From assembly GCA_902599045.1 (NCBI GenBank), contig CACKEA010000001.1, positions 1 to 64,000 of the forward strand: DNA of 64,000 nucleotides, written 5' to 3'. Under the pieces are notes generated by a model that did not search any database, was not told the DNA's origin, and was given only the letters and a program-made list of their open reading frames with translations. The position numbers were made by a program, and so were the translations under genes. Below are positions 1 to 8,105 of this stretch, piece by piece; within the stretch, counting starts at the first letter, position 1; the number at the start of each line of letters is the position of its first letter. Source of the stretch: an uncultured Alphaproteobacteria bacterium (GTDB lineage: Bacteria; Pseudomonadota; Alphaproteobacteria; HIMB59).

Positions 1-54
1 AGCTAAAAGTTGTTCAAAATACATTAAAGTGCCATAATTTTAAGGTTTTTTATA

Positions 55-1119
55 ATGATTAAAGGTAATGATTTCAGATCGAAAGAATATGAACTTTTTT
101 TGGAGCGCTCAGAAGAAATAGGTTTAGATCGAACAATGGTTCAAGCTGCTGGTGGTAATACTTCTATCAAAGAGGGTGATACAATGTGGATAAAAAGTTC
201 TGGGAAATGGCTTATTGATGCTCGATCTTCTGAGTTGATGGTCCCAGTGAGTATTTCTCAAATTAAAGATGCTCTAAAAGACAATAGTTGTTCTTATGAT
301 GAAATTTTAAAATCGATTGACTTAAAAATTTCACCAGAGGGGCTTCGTCCATCAGTTGAGGCGCCTATGCATGCTATTCTTGATTTCAAATTTATTTTTC
401 ATACACACGATATATTTATTAATGCGTTAGCTGTACAAAAAAATTCTCACATAAAATTTGAGAAAATATTTTCAGATCTTAATTGGAAATTTATACCTTA
501 TGTTAAACCTGGTATCGAACTGAGCTATAAATTAATGCAGCTTAAATCTTTTAAAGATAATGTATTTATACTTGAGAACCATGGTCTAATAGTTTGTGGT
601 GAAAGTTTAGAGGAGATACGACATCTGTATCAGGATATTCGAGTTCGACTAAAAAAATTACATAACAAAAACTCTAGTAAAAGTAATATTAAACCAGCTA
701 ATAGAATCGTTGATTTAAGAAATACTGGATATAAATTTTGTACAGATAAGTCTGTAAATAGTCTTGCTTTTTATCAGCCTTGGATTGATAAGCTTACTAA
801 TGGTGTCCTTCTCCCAGATTTTTTAGTTTTTCTAGGACCAAAGCTTTTGGCTCTCAATCCAAATAAAGATGATTTTATTGAAAAGCTAAATAAATCTTCT
901 AAGGCACCACTGCCTTTTAACTCATGTATAGTTTTAGTAGGATATGGCATCATAGTTCGTAACGATGCCTTAAGAGGAACTATAGAAATAATTCGCTGTG
1001 TGCATGACTTATTATGTTTGATTCCCGATAATGCAGATCTTCAATACCTAAATAGTAGCGAAACAAGCTTTCTTTTGAATTGGGAGGCAGAACATTATCG
1101 TCAAAAACAAAATCAATAA
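55..1119 (+). CDS. Class II aldolase/adducin family protein (deoxy-sugar phosphate aldolase)
   Basis: Likely a zinc-dependent aldolase cleaving a ketose-1-phosphate (rhamnulose- or fuculose-1-phosphate type) to DHAP and an aldehyde; cytoplasmic. The N-terminal half carries the family features: AGGNTS near residue 32 (phosphate-binding loop), VEAPMH with a candidate catalytic Glu near 103, the zinc motif HTHD at about 116-119, and a later zinc histidine in ENHG near 180. At 354 residues it is longer than the roughly 215-residue FucA class; the C-terminal part resembles the aldolase half of RhaD-type proteins but has no dehydrogenase domain. It is followed 5 bases later by an FGGY sugar kinase, so the pair probably runs kinase then aldolase in one pathway. 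The start at 55 has only a weak TAAGG upstream. The exact sugar cannot be read from sequence. Confidence 0.85.
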   Translation: MIKGNDFRSKEYELFLERSEEIGLDRTMVQAAGGNTSIKEGDTMWIKSSGKWLIDARSSELMVPVSISQIKDALKDNSCSYDEILKSIDLKISPEGLRPSVEAPMHAILDFKFIFHTHDIFINALAVQKNSHIKFEKIFSDLNWKFIPYVKPGIELSYKLMQLKSFKDNVFILENHGLIVCGESLEEIRHLYQDIRVRLKKLHNKNSSKSNIKPANRIVDLRNTGYKFCTDKSVNSLAFYQPWIDKLTNGVLLPDFLVFLGPKLLALNPNKDDFIEKLNKSSKAPLPFNSCIVLVGYGIIVRNDALRGTIEIIRCVHDLLCLIPDNADLQYLNSSETSFLLNWEAEHYRQKQNQ

Positions 1120-1124
1120 GATCT

Positions 1125-2417
1125 ATGAATAAACCATATATTAGAAACAATATTGCTGTGTTAGACATAGGTAAAACGCATGCCAAAGTCATACTATTTG
1201 ATGCCCACAATTTGGAGGAGTTAGAAGTTTTTCAAATAGAAAATATTATATTAAAAGACTCTTTGTATCCCCATTTTGATTTAGACTCGTTAAAAGATTT
1301 TATCATTAACTCTTTGAGTAAACTTGCGAAAGGTTACATAGTTGATTCAATATTTACATCCACACATGGTGCATGTATGGCATTGATGTCTCAAGGAGAA
1401 TTAGCTCTTCCTATTCTTGATTATGAATTTGAAGGACCGGATCACCTTAGAGCAGAGTACGATCAAGTTCGACCAACATTTAATCAAACTGGAAGTCCTC
1501 GTATGGGTGTAGGTCTAAATCTTGGTGCTCAATTGTATTGGCAGAGAAAATATTTTCCAAAAGAGTTTGCAAAAGTTGATCAAATTTTATTTTGGCCACA
1601 ATTTTGGAGCTATTGGTTATCTGGTGTTGCTGTAAGTGAGATTAGCTATGCGAGCTGTCATTCAGATTTGTGGAAAATTAGAGAAAAAGAATTTGTTGAT
1701 CTGGAATCTTTTGGTGTTGGATCGCATGTGCAATATCCACCAATTAGATCTGCGGCAAGTGTGATTGGAACTTTGCGAAAAGATATATCACAAAATACTG
1801 GCCTACCTCAAAATGTATCAGTTTATTGTGGTGCCCATGACTCAAGCTTAGCTTTAGTCTCAGCATATTTAAATCAAGAATTGCCTTGTTCAATATTATC
1901 TACAGGTACCTGGGTTACTATTTTTGCTTTAGGCTCTAACAATGTAAATATTTCTGAACAAACAGGTTTAATGATTAGCAATGATTGTTTTGGAAATTTA
2001 GTACCCAACTACAGATTTCCCGCAGGCAAGATTTATGAGAGACAGATTCAACAAAAGAATAGATCTTCAATTAATCATAGAGAGCTCGATGCATCAAATA
2101 TTAGTATTAAAAATTTTGAAAATATTGAAAAAGCAAGTTTCGTTTATAAAGTCTCTGAAAAAGAAGTTGATTTTCAAGATATTGAGCCCCTGAGAACAGA
2201 GCATTTAGTTTCTGAAGTACTTGCTAATCAAACATTGATTGGATTGCAGGCAATAGGATCGAGTGGACCAATCATTTGCTCAGGTCCTTTTGCAAATAAT
2301 AAGAAATTTTTAAAAACGATTGAAAAAAACTGGGCCGATCCTGTTATCGTTGAGGACGATCACCTTGGAATATGCAAGGGTATTGCTAACTTGATTAATA
2401 GGAAAAGATTGATTTAG
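1125..2417 (+). CDS. FGGY-family carbohydrate kinase (rhamnulokinase/fuculokinase-like)
   Basis: ATP-dependent sugar kinase of the actin-like FGGY family, expected to phosphorylate a ketose whose phosphate the upstream aldolase then cleaves. The first phosphate loop is seen as LDIGKTHAKV near the N-terminus; CGAHDSSLAL mid-protein and ILSTGTWVTI (phosphate 2 region) are typical. The ORF track begins at a TTG inside the aldolase (1080); I prefer ATG at 1125 because it leaves a 5-base spacer and places the kinase loop at the usual distance from the N-terminus (430 residues, slightly short for the family). Substrate is inferred only from the neighbouring class II aldolase. The stop overlaps the stop of the convergent small gene by 4 bases. 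Confidence 0.85.
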   Translation: MNKPYIRNNIAVLDIGKTHAKVILFDAHNLEELEVFQIENIILKDSLYPHFDLDSLKDFIINSLSKLAKGYIVDSIFTSTHGACMALMSQGELALPILDYEFEGPDHLRAEYDQVRPTFNQTGSPRMGVGLNLGAQLYWQRKYFPKEFAKVDQILFWPQFWSYWLSGVAVSEISYASCHSDLWKIREKEFVDLESFGVGSHVQYPPIRSAASVIGTLRKDISQNTGLPQNVSVYCGAHDSSLALVSAYLNQELPCSILSTGTWVTIFALGSNNVNISEQTGLMISNDCFGNLVPNYRFPAGKIYERQIQQKNRSSINHRELDASNISIKNFENIEKASFVYKVSEKEVDFQDIEPLRTEHLVSEVLANQTLIGLQAIGSSGPIICSGPFANNKKFLKTIEKNWADPVIVEDDHLGICKGIANLINRKRLI

Positions 2418-2716
2418 TTTATATTTTTAACACAATTTTCTAAAATAGGTGGGAGAAAATCAAAGTTATTTGACCAAGCATAATGTATTTCTGTTCTCAT
2501 AAATTCAATGTCTTCTAAAGGGAAGTGTCCCTCTTCATATTTGTTTAATAATTCTTGCTTTCTAAAAGAAATGTCCTGAGAGGTTTTTTCATCTTTCATT
2601 TGGATAAAAAAATCTATTGCTAGCTCATAAGTTGCAACACAAATTATTTCATCCTCACTATAAGCAAAAAGATTGTTATAAAAAAATACCAAAATTAATA
2701 AGAATATTTTTCTCAC
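2414..2716 (-). CDS. Small exported protein of unknown function
   Basis: Not recognised. A 100-residue protein with a clear signal peptide (MRKIFLLILVFFYNNLFA, probable cleavage after the Ala near 18). The mature part is hydrophilic and probably helical, with two cysteines (near 26 and 94) that could form a periplasmic disulfide. It lies 20 bases downstream of the exported PQQ-type sugar dehydrogenase gene on the same strand, so co-transcription with it is likely. Its 3' end overlaps the kinase gene on the other strand by 4 bases. The signal peptide and tight spacing argue that it is a real gene. Confidence 0.7.
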   Translation of the reverse strand: MRKIFLLILVFFYNNLFAYSEDEIICVATYELAIDFFIQMKDEKTSQDISFRKQELLNKYEEGHFPLEDIEFMRTEIHYAWSNNFDFLPPILENCVKNIN

Positions 2717-2736
2717 TAGATGAACATAAATTAAAG

Positions 2737-3810
2737 TTAAGGTTTTAAAATAAATAAATTTGAGTCTGTTTCATCAGCAATAATGTATACATTACCTGAT
2801 TGATCGATTTCTATATCTCTGACTCTTCCAATTTTATCTTTAAATATGACCTCCTCCTCAACAAATTCATTATTTTTTCTATGTAATACAGATAGATATT
2901 TGAATTTTAGAGAGGAAACTAAAAGTGAATCTTTCCACTGCGGAAAAGCATTACCTTCATAAAATTTAATACCACTCACTGCAATAGAAGGCACCCATAT
3001 AAAGTCTGGTTTTAAAAAACCAGGTTCCCAAGCGTTGCCATCCCCAATTTTTGTACCAGAGTAGTTTATCCCTCCCCATCCAATTTTTTTCCAGCCATAA
3101 TTAGATCCACTGACAACTTTACCTATGAAATCTCCACCTTTAGGTCCATGATTAGATATATAAATAGTTTTTGTTTGAGGGTCCAACGTCATACCTTGAG
3201 GATTTCTAACACCGATCTGAAATAACTCATGTAACCAATTATTTCCTTTTATAAAAGGGTTATCTTTGGGGTATTCTCCATTTTTGTGAATTCTAATAAT
3301 GGAGCCAATAGAGTTTGTGAAGTCTTGAGCTATCATGCCCTTTCCTCTCTCACCAACGCTAACATAAAGATAATCATCGAGGATCTCTATTCTTGAACCA
3401 AAATGCTTACCATTATCTATGTAGGGAAGGGCTTCATATATAAGTTTTTCATTTATAAGTTTATTGTTTTGAAGTTCAGCTCGATAAACTGCGGTTGTAT
3501 ATTTTCTTCCTTTTTGAATGGAGCAGGTTACCCATACAATGTTGTTTTCACTAACAATATCAAGTAAGCCTCCTTGACCAAAAAAAATTGAAGGAATGTT
3601 ATGTGATATTTGAATCTGAGAAGAATTCTTTGTATTTACTAAATAAATTTCACCAGTTTTTTGGGTGATTAAAAGCTCTTCTGAATTTAACCAGCTCATT
3701 CCCCAAGGAAAATTTAGTTCTATCGGAGTCTTCTCTAAGACAAATGAATTAGCACTAAAGGTAAATAAAAAAAAAATTGATATAAAATATATAAGTTTTT
3801 TCTTAATCAA
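2737..3810 (-). CDS. PQQ-dependent aldose sugar dehydrogenase-like beta-propeller, exported
   Basis: Member of the soluble glucose/sorbosone dehydrogenase family (YliI/Asd-like), six-bladed beta-propeller enzymes that oxidise aldoses to lactones in the periplasm with PQQ and calcium. A signal peptide covers about residues 1-22. Family motifs seen: FGQGGLLDI, YVSVGERG, GVRNPQGMTLDP and NHGPKGGDF, the stretch that in relatives lines the PQQ and calcium site. Length (357) fits the family. No PQQ biosynthesis gene is in the window, so the cofactor would have to be made elsewhere or scavenged. It sits with a sugar aldolase and kinase, consistent with sugar use. Exact substrate unknown. Confidence 0.82.
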   Translation of the reverse strand: MIKKKLIYFISIFFLFTFSANSFVLEKTPIELNFPWGMSWLNSEELLITQKTGEIYLVNTKNSSQIQISHNIPSIFFGQGGLLDIVSENNIVWVTCSIQKGRKYTTAVYRAELQNNKLINEKLIYEALPYIDNGKHFGSRIEILDDYLYVSVGERGKGMIAQDFTNSIGSIIRIHKNGEYPKDNPFIKGNNWLHELFQIGVRNPQGMTLDPQTKTIYISNHGPKGGDFIGKVVSGSNYGWKKIGWGGINYSGTKIGDGNAWEPGFLKPDFIWVPSIAVSGIKFYEGNAFPQWKDSLLVSSLKFKYLSVLHRKNNEFVEEEVIFKDKIGRVRDIEIDQSGNVYIIADETDSNLFILKP

Positions 3811-3821
3811 GGAGAATGAGA

Positions 3822-4856
3822 TTATTTTACTCCAAGTTTTTTTTGTAAGTCACTTGAAGAAGTAGTGTATCTAAAAACGTACTTTTTATCACTATGACAG
3901 TACTCAAACATTTTTTTAGCAGCGAGTGCAGCTTCATGAAAACCACTTAATATCAGTTTTAACTTACCCGGGTAGATACAAATATCTCCCACTGCAAAAA
4001 TTCTTGGTATCGAGGTTTCAAAATTTTCAGTGTTAACAGAAATGTGATTCTTTTCTAAGTTTAATCCCCACTCTGCAATTGGGCCTAATTCTATTTTTAA
4101 ACCAAAAAATGGAAATATTGCATCAATGTCGTCAATTATTTTATCGTCATCAAGAATCGCTGTTACTTTCCCATTTTCATTAAGAGTAACTTTTTTTAGG
4201 CTTCCCATATTGAAGTTTACCTCACCCTTATCAACCAATGACATAACTTTATTTACTGAGTCTTGGACACCTTTAAATTCTTTTCTTCTATGGACCAGTG
4301 ATACTTTTTTAGCGATACCTTGAAATCCCATAACATAATCTAAAGCGGAGTCACCACCACCAATAATTAAAATATTCTTGTCTTGAAAGTCTGTTCTTTT
4401 TTTGACTGAGTAAAAGATATTCTTATTTTCTAATTGGTCAGAGCCTTCTGCTGGAAGTTTCCTTGGAACAAAGCTTCCTGCCCCGGCAGCAATAACTACA
4501 GACTTACACTTAATTGAGGAACCTTTATCTGTTTCTACTAAAATATAATTTTCATTAATTTCAATTTTTGAGGTTAATTGGTTTAGGTGATAAGTAGGGT
4601 TGAAAGGTTCTGCTTGTTTAATTAAATCATCAGTTAACTCTTGGCCCGTGATAGCTGGTCTACTTGGAATATCATATAAGTTTTTATCAGGATAAAGCTC
4701 AGCACATTGTCCGCCAATCTTGTCTAGATTGTCAATGAGATGAGATTTCATATCTAAAAGACCAAGCTCAAATACTTGAAAAAGACCACAGGGCCCAGCG
4801 CCAATTATAACTACATCTGTTTCGTGATTAGATCCTGGATTTACAATATTATTCAT
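3822..4856 (-). CDS. Thioredoxin-reductase-like ferredoxin/flavodoxin-NADP+ reductase
   Basis: Two-dinucleotide-binding-domain flavoprotein of the YumC-type ferredoxin-NADP+ reductase family, which passes electrons between NADPH and ferredoxin. FAD-binding GAGPCGLF is near residue 18; NADPH-binding IIGGGDSALD is near 165; a second FAD contact FAVGDICIYPG is near 290. It lacks the CxxC redox pair of true thioredoxin reductases, which separates it from TrxB. Length 344 is typical. It is divergent from the rhodanese gene across a 79-base AT-rich spacer holding both promoters. In the catabolic context to its right it could supply electrons to the Rieske oxygenase (inference). Confidence 0.85.
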   Translation of the reverse strand: MNNIVNPGSNHETDVVIIGAGPCGLFQVFELGLLDMKSHLIDNLDKIGGQCAELYPDKNLYDIPSRPAITGQELTDDLIKQAEPFNPTYHLNQLTSKIEINENYILVETDKGSSIKCKSVVIAAGAGSFVPRKLPAEGSDQLENKNIFYSVKKRTDFQDKNILIIGGGDSALDYVMGFQGIAKKVSLVHRRKEFKGVQDSVNKVMSLVDKGEVNFNMGSLKKVTLNENGKVTAILDDDKIIDDIDAIFPFFGLKIELGPIAEWGLNLEKNHISVNTENFETSIPRIFAVGDICIYPGKLKLILSGFHEAALAAKKMFEYCHSDKKYVFRYTTSSSDLQKKLGVK

Positions 4857-4919
4857 GTCTTATATTATAGTAATATATTAAATTTAAGATCAAACAGTTA
4901 TATATTATCAATAGTTATT

Positions 4920-4939
4920 GAGGAGAAATGAATAAATGA
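4920..4939 (+). promoter_or_regulatory. Ribosome-binding site with a three-codon upstream ORF overlapping the rhodanese start
   Basis: GAGGAG is followed after two bases by ATG AAT AAA TGA (4928-4939), whose stop overlaps the rhodanese start ATG (4936) as ATGA. The Shine-Dalgarno spacing suits the micro-ORF better than the gene, suggesting stop-start coupling. The same geometry occurs ahead of the DHDPS-family gene at 9068-9088. Confidence 0.55.
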
Positions 4940-5319
4940 AGACTTTTCCAGAGCTTTTAGAAGAAGCAAATGCTGAAATCAAATCAGTGAGCCCAGAAGA
5001 ATTAAAACAGCAATTAGATAATGAAGAAATTATACTTGTTGATGTTCGATCAAAAGATGCCATCGAGGCTGAAGGTCAAATAGAAGGATCAGTTCATGTT
5101 CCAAGAGACATGTTGGAATTTCACGCTGATCAAAGACCAGACAACCCTCTTAGAAAAGAAGAGCTTGATCCTGAGAAAAAAATTGTCGTTTATTGTGGAG
5201 TGGGTGGTCAAGGAACTTTATCAACTAAAACTCTTCAAGATATGGGTTATAGAGATGTATCTAACTTATCCGGTGGAACAAATGCTTGGGTAAAAGCAGG
5301 GTTTGAATTAAAAAAATAA
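4936..5319 (+). CDS. Single-domain rhodanese-like sulfurtransferase
   Basis: Cytoplasmic single-domain rhodanese, 127 residues. The acidic DVRSKDAIEAEG stretch (near 36) and the active-site loop VVYCGVGGQGTLS, with the catalytic cysteine near residue 94, define the fold. Such proteins accept a persulfide on the cysteine and pass sulfur on; the partner is not evident here. It stands alone on the plus strand between two minus-strand units. Start at 4936 is supported by the family N-terminus, although the Shine-Dalgarno sequence is unusually placed (see the micro-ORF entry). Confidence 0.88.
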   Translation: MKTFPELLEEANAEIKSVSPEELKQQLDNEEIILVDVRSKDAIEAEGQIEGSVHVPRDMLEFHADQRPDNPLRKEELDPEKKIVVYCGVGGQGTLSTKTLQDMGYRDVSNLSGGTNAWVKAGFELKK

Positions 5320-5320
5320 A

Positions 5321-5413
5321 TTAATTATTTTTTTTATTATTTTCGTAGAGCATAATAGCATTTGCGAGAACAGCTCCAAAGGCGCCTGGAAGAATCTATG
5401 TGTCAAAAGTCAT
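5321..5413 (-). pseudogene. Membrane micro-ORF interrupted by an in-frame amber codon
   Basis: Directly after the Rieske stop codon, the minus strand reads ATG, four codons, TAG, then 24 sense codons to TAA. The downstream part (ILPGAFGAVLANAIMLYE then NNKKNN) looks like a short transmembrane helix with a basic, Asn-rich tail, as in real small membrane proteins. No ATG, GTG or TTG lies between the TAG and the middle of the helix. Either a roughly 29-residue gene was broken by one point mutation, or the amber codon is read through, or the resemblance is chance. It uses G+C-richer codons than usual spacer DNA. Family not recognised. Confidence 0.4.
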
Positions 5414-5414
5414 T

Positions 5415-6605
5415 CTAAACATTTAACATCTTTCTAGCATACCAATCGTGAAAGACATGAGTTGGTTCATCCATTACTGGTGAAAAACGCCCTCCATCAA
5501 AGCCTTCCGCATACCGGCCTCGCTGCATTCCCTCTACTACAAAAATATCTTCTTCAAATACGGTTCTCCAAAGCTTGGTATTCTCTAAGCGTGTTTGCTG
5601 ATATTCATCAGACAACATAGAAGAGTCAGAATAATAGATTTCAACATGCTCTTTGATTTGATCACATCCAATTGGCTCAATAATGAGATTAAAAACATGA
5701 TCTTTTTGAACACCCAATATTAAATTTGGAAATAAAACAATATATTCTCCTTTACTGTTCCATTCAGAGCTTAAATTTTTAAAATTTTGAAATTGTTTTC
5801 CCTTTGAATATCTTGGAATGTATTTATTACTAATTTGTCCAGAATAATGGCCATATTTAACAATATTTTCATGATCCTCTAACTTGGAATAACTATTTAA
5901 ACCTGGGTGTATCCAAGGAAGGTGATAGGACTCTAAGTAATTTTCGACTGCTAGTTTCCAATTAGTTTTGACCTCAAGCTCAAAAGATGAGTCGCTCATA
6001 TCTGAATGCATAGGTTGATCAAAAGAGGACCATCGTTTTAACAAAGGTTTATGAACTTCTTCAAAGGGTTTTGCCCTGCCATCAGGATTTACAAATATGA
6101 CATCTCTCCAAATATGAGAACGAACCTCAATTAATGATAATTCACTTTTATTAATATCGGAGTGATAGTTATAACCTGGTCCTCCAATATGAGGGGTAGC
6201 AACAACTTCTCCAGTTTGCTTGTAACACCAAGAATGGTAAGGACAGCGAATTGCACCCTTCAAAACTTTGGGGTCTTTAATGAGGGTCATACCTCGATGT
6301 CGACATACATTTTGAAAAACACGTATTTTTTTATCTTGGATACTGCGAATTAATAAGAGAGGATTTTTAAAATAGTTGACCGGTCTAACAGAGCCAGGTT
6401 GAGGTAGGTCTTTTACGAAGCCTACGGCAAACCAACCTTTGTTAAAAAGAATTTCTTTCTCTAAATCAAAATATTCAGTTTTAGTATAATATTCATTGGG
6501 GATGCCTTTTGCTTCGTGTATTGGTTTAATACATTGTTCTAATTTTTGAAGATTTTGAAAATAAACTTGATCGGTATCTTGTTGATCAACTTCTACTTCT
6601 CTCAC
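5415..6605 (-). CDS. Rieske-type oxygenase alpha subunit (quaternary amine demethylase/hydroxylase-like)
   Basis: Ring-hydroxylating-type non-heme iron oxygenase of the branch that includes GbcA, stachydrine demethylase and carnitine oxygenase. The Rieske [2Fe-2S] ligands are C101-x-H103 and C121-x2-H124 (CRHRG, CPYHSW). The mononuclear iron site is in NYLESYHLPWIHPG, with histidines at 228 and 233. Length 396 is normal. Start is GTG after AAGGA. No reductase gene is adjacent; the ferredoxin-NADP reductase 560 bases away is a candidate donor. It heads toward an aldehyde dehydrogenase, a DHDPS-family lyase, an FAD oxidase and a BHMT-like gene on the same strand, suggesting oxidative N-demethylation of a betaine. 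Substrate is inferred. Confidence 0.85.
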   Translation of the reverse strand: MREVEVDQQDTDQVYFQNLQKLEQCIKPIHEAKGIPNEYYTKTEYFDLEKEILFNKGWFAVGFVKDLPQPGSVRPVNYFKNPLLLIRSIQDKKIRVFQNVCRHRGMTLIKDPKVLKGAIRCPYHSWCYKQTGEVVATPHIGGPGYNYHSDINKSELSLIEVRSHIWRDVIFVNPDGRAKPFEEVHKPLLKRWSSFDQPMHSDMSDSSFELEVKTNWKLAVENYLESYHLPWIHPGLNSYSKLEDHENIVKYGHYSGQISNKYIPRYSKGKQFQNFKNLSSEWNSKGEYIVLFPNLILGVQKDHVFNLIIEPIGCDQIKEHVEIYYSDSSMLSDEYQQTRLENTKLWRTVFEEDIFVVEGMQRGRYAEGFDGGRFSPVMDEPTHVFHDWYARKMLNV

Positions 6606-6624
6606 AATTAATTCCTTTTTATTG

Positions 6625-8091
6625 TCACGTTAAATCTATCCAAATAGTTTTTAGCTCACAATACTGATCATGTGCAGCTAAAGATTTATCCCTGCCCCCG
6701 AAGCCGGAGAGTTTATAACCCCCAAAAGGAGTAGTGATATCGCCCTCACCGTAACAATTAACTGCTACAGTCCCAGCCTTAATTTTTCTTGCGGCTACAT
6801 GAGCTGTCTTATTAGAACTAGTAAAAACAGAAGCGGCCAGTCCGTACTTGTTTTGGTTGGCTAAAGCTATGCCTTCTTCTGGATCTTTAAAGGATGTAAT
6901 CCCTAAGACAGGGCCAAAAACTTCTTCAGAAAATAGAGTATTTTCAGGCTTAACGTTATCAAATATGGTTGGCTGAACAAAATATCCACCTGTATCTTCT
7001 CTGGTTCTTTTGCCTCCAATAACTAATTTATTTTTATCCTGGTTAGCTTGATCAATGAAGCCCATAACCTTGTCTAGATGTGCTTGTTCAATCATTGGGC
7101 CAATTTTAGTTGTAGCATCTAAAGGATCTCCCACTACCCACTCTTTAGATTTCTCGACAATTAATTCAAGTAGTTCATCTTTGATTGATTGATGGACAAG
7201 TAAACGAGAATTTGAAGAACAGTTTTCTCCCATATTCCAGAATATAGAATTAGTGGCATGATCAGCTGCTGTATCTAAATCCTCAGTGTCACCCATTACA
7301 ATAAAAGGATTTTTCCCACCACACTCTAGTAAAACTTTTTTAAGATTAGTATCAGCAGAGTAACGAAGAAACATTCGACCGGTTTCAGTAGATCCAGTAA
7401 AAGCTACACAATCAACATCAGTATGTTCACCTAGCGCTTTTCCCACGGTCTCACCAAAACCACAAACAACATTTATAACACCATCGGGAATGCCAGCCTC
7501 TGCAGCAAGCTCTCCAATTCGAATTGTTGAAAGAGAGGTTTGTTCAGCAGGTTTCAAAATCACAGTATTTCCTGTTGCAAGAATGGGACCGAGCTTCCAA
7601 GCAGCCATCATTGCGGGAAAATTCCAAGGTAGAATAGCCGCGACAACACCCATCGGCTCTCTGACAATCATCGAGAGGATACTTGGGTCACTTGGAGAAA
7701 TTTGATCATAGAGCTTATCAATGGCTTCGGCGTGCCAGCGAATAGTATTAACTGTTTCTGGCATATCTATTTCTAAACAATCAGTTATTGGTTTGCCTGC
7801 TTCCATAGCTTCCATCATCGCTAGCTCCTCTGAGTGAGCCTCTATGACTGTTGCAAATCTCAATAAAACTTTTTTTCTCTCAGCAGGTGCCATCTTAGAC
7901 CAAGGACCATCCTCAAAAGCTTTTCTTGCTGCGGATACAGCTTTATTAACATCTTCACCTGAAGCCTCAGCGATACTTGCTAAAACCTTTCCGTTAGAAG
8001 GGTTAATAGTTTCAAATGTTTTGCCCTCAGATCCAGGAAGAGGTCTACCTCCTATGATCAATTGTGTTGAAAAATCAACTGTTTTAGACAT
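6625..8091 (-). CDS. NAD(P)+-dependent aldehyde dehydrogenase, PuuC-like
   Basis: Aldehyde dehydrogenase superfamily, 488 residues, cytoplasmic. Seen: the ILPWNFP NAD-binding stretch, FTGSTETG (coenzyme loop), the general base in LLECGGKNP (about residue 265), the catalytic cysteine in MGENCSSNSR (about 300), and the C-terminal FGGYKLSGFGGRDKS and ELKTIWIDL typical of the gamma-glutamyl-aminobutyraldehyde dehydrogenase (PuuC) branch. It could also oxidise alpha-ketoglutarate semialdehyde or a betaine-derived aldehyde. A good AAGGAG lies 7 bases before the ATG. It lies 19 bases from the Rieske gene and 14 from the DHDPS-like gene, so the three are very probably co-transcribed. Confidence 0.88.
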   Translation of the reverse strand: MSKTVDFSTQLIIGGRPLPGSEGKTFETINPSNGKVLASIAEASGEDVNKAVSAARKAFEDGPWSKMAPAERKKVLLRFATVIEAHSEELAMMEAMEAGKPITDCLEIDMPETVNTIRWHAEAIDKLYDQISPSDPSILSMIVREPMGVVAAILPWNFPAMMAAWKLGPILATGNTVILKPAEQTSLSTIRIGELAAEAGIPDGVINVVCGFGETVGKALGEHTDVDCVAFTGSTETGRMFLRYSADTNLKKVLLECGGKNPFIVMGDTEDLDTAADHATNSIFWNMGENCSSNSRLLVHQSIKDELLELIVEKSKEWVVGDPLDATTKIGPMIEQAHLDKVMGFIDQANQDKNKLVIGGKRTREDTGGYFVQPTIFDNVKPENTLFSEEVFGPVLGITSFKDPEEGIALANQNKYGLAASVFTSSNKTAHVAARKIKAGTVAVNCYGEGDITTPFGGYKLSGFGGRDKSLAAHDQYCELKTIWIDLT

Positions 8092-8105
8092 TAATAGCTC
8101 CTTAA

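Noticed and set aside
980-1210. 76-codon minus-strand ORF across the aldolase-kinase junction
   Set aside because: Antisense to two well-supported genes and without a family-like pattern.
5396-5398. TAG as a pyrrolysine codon
   Set aside because: No pyl genes in the window and no methylamine methyltransferase context; a point mutation or chance is far simpler.
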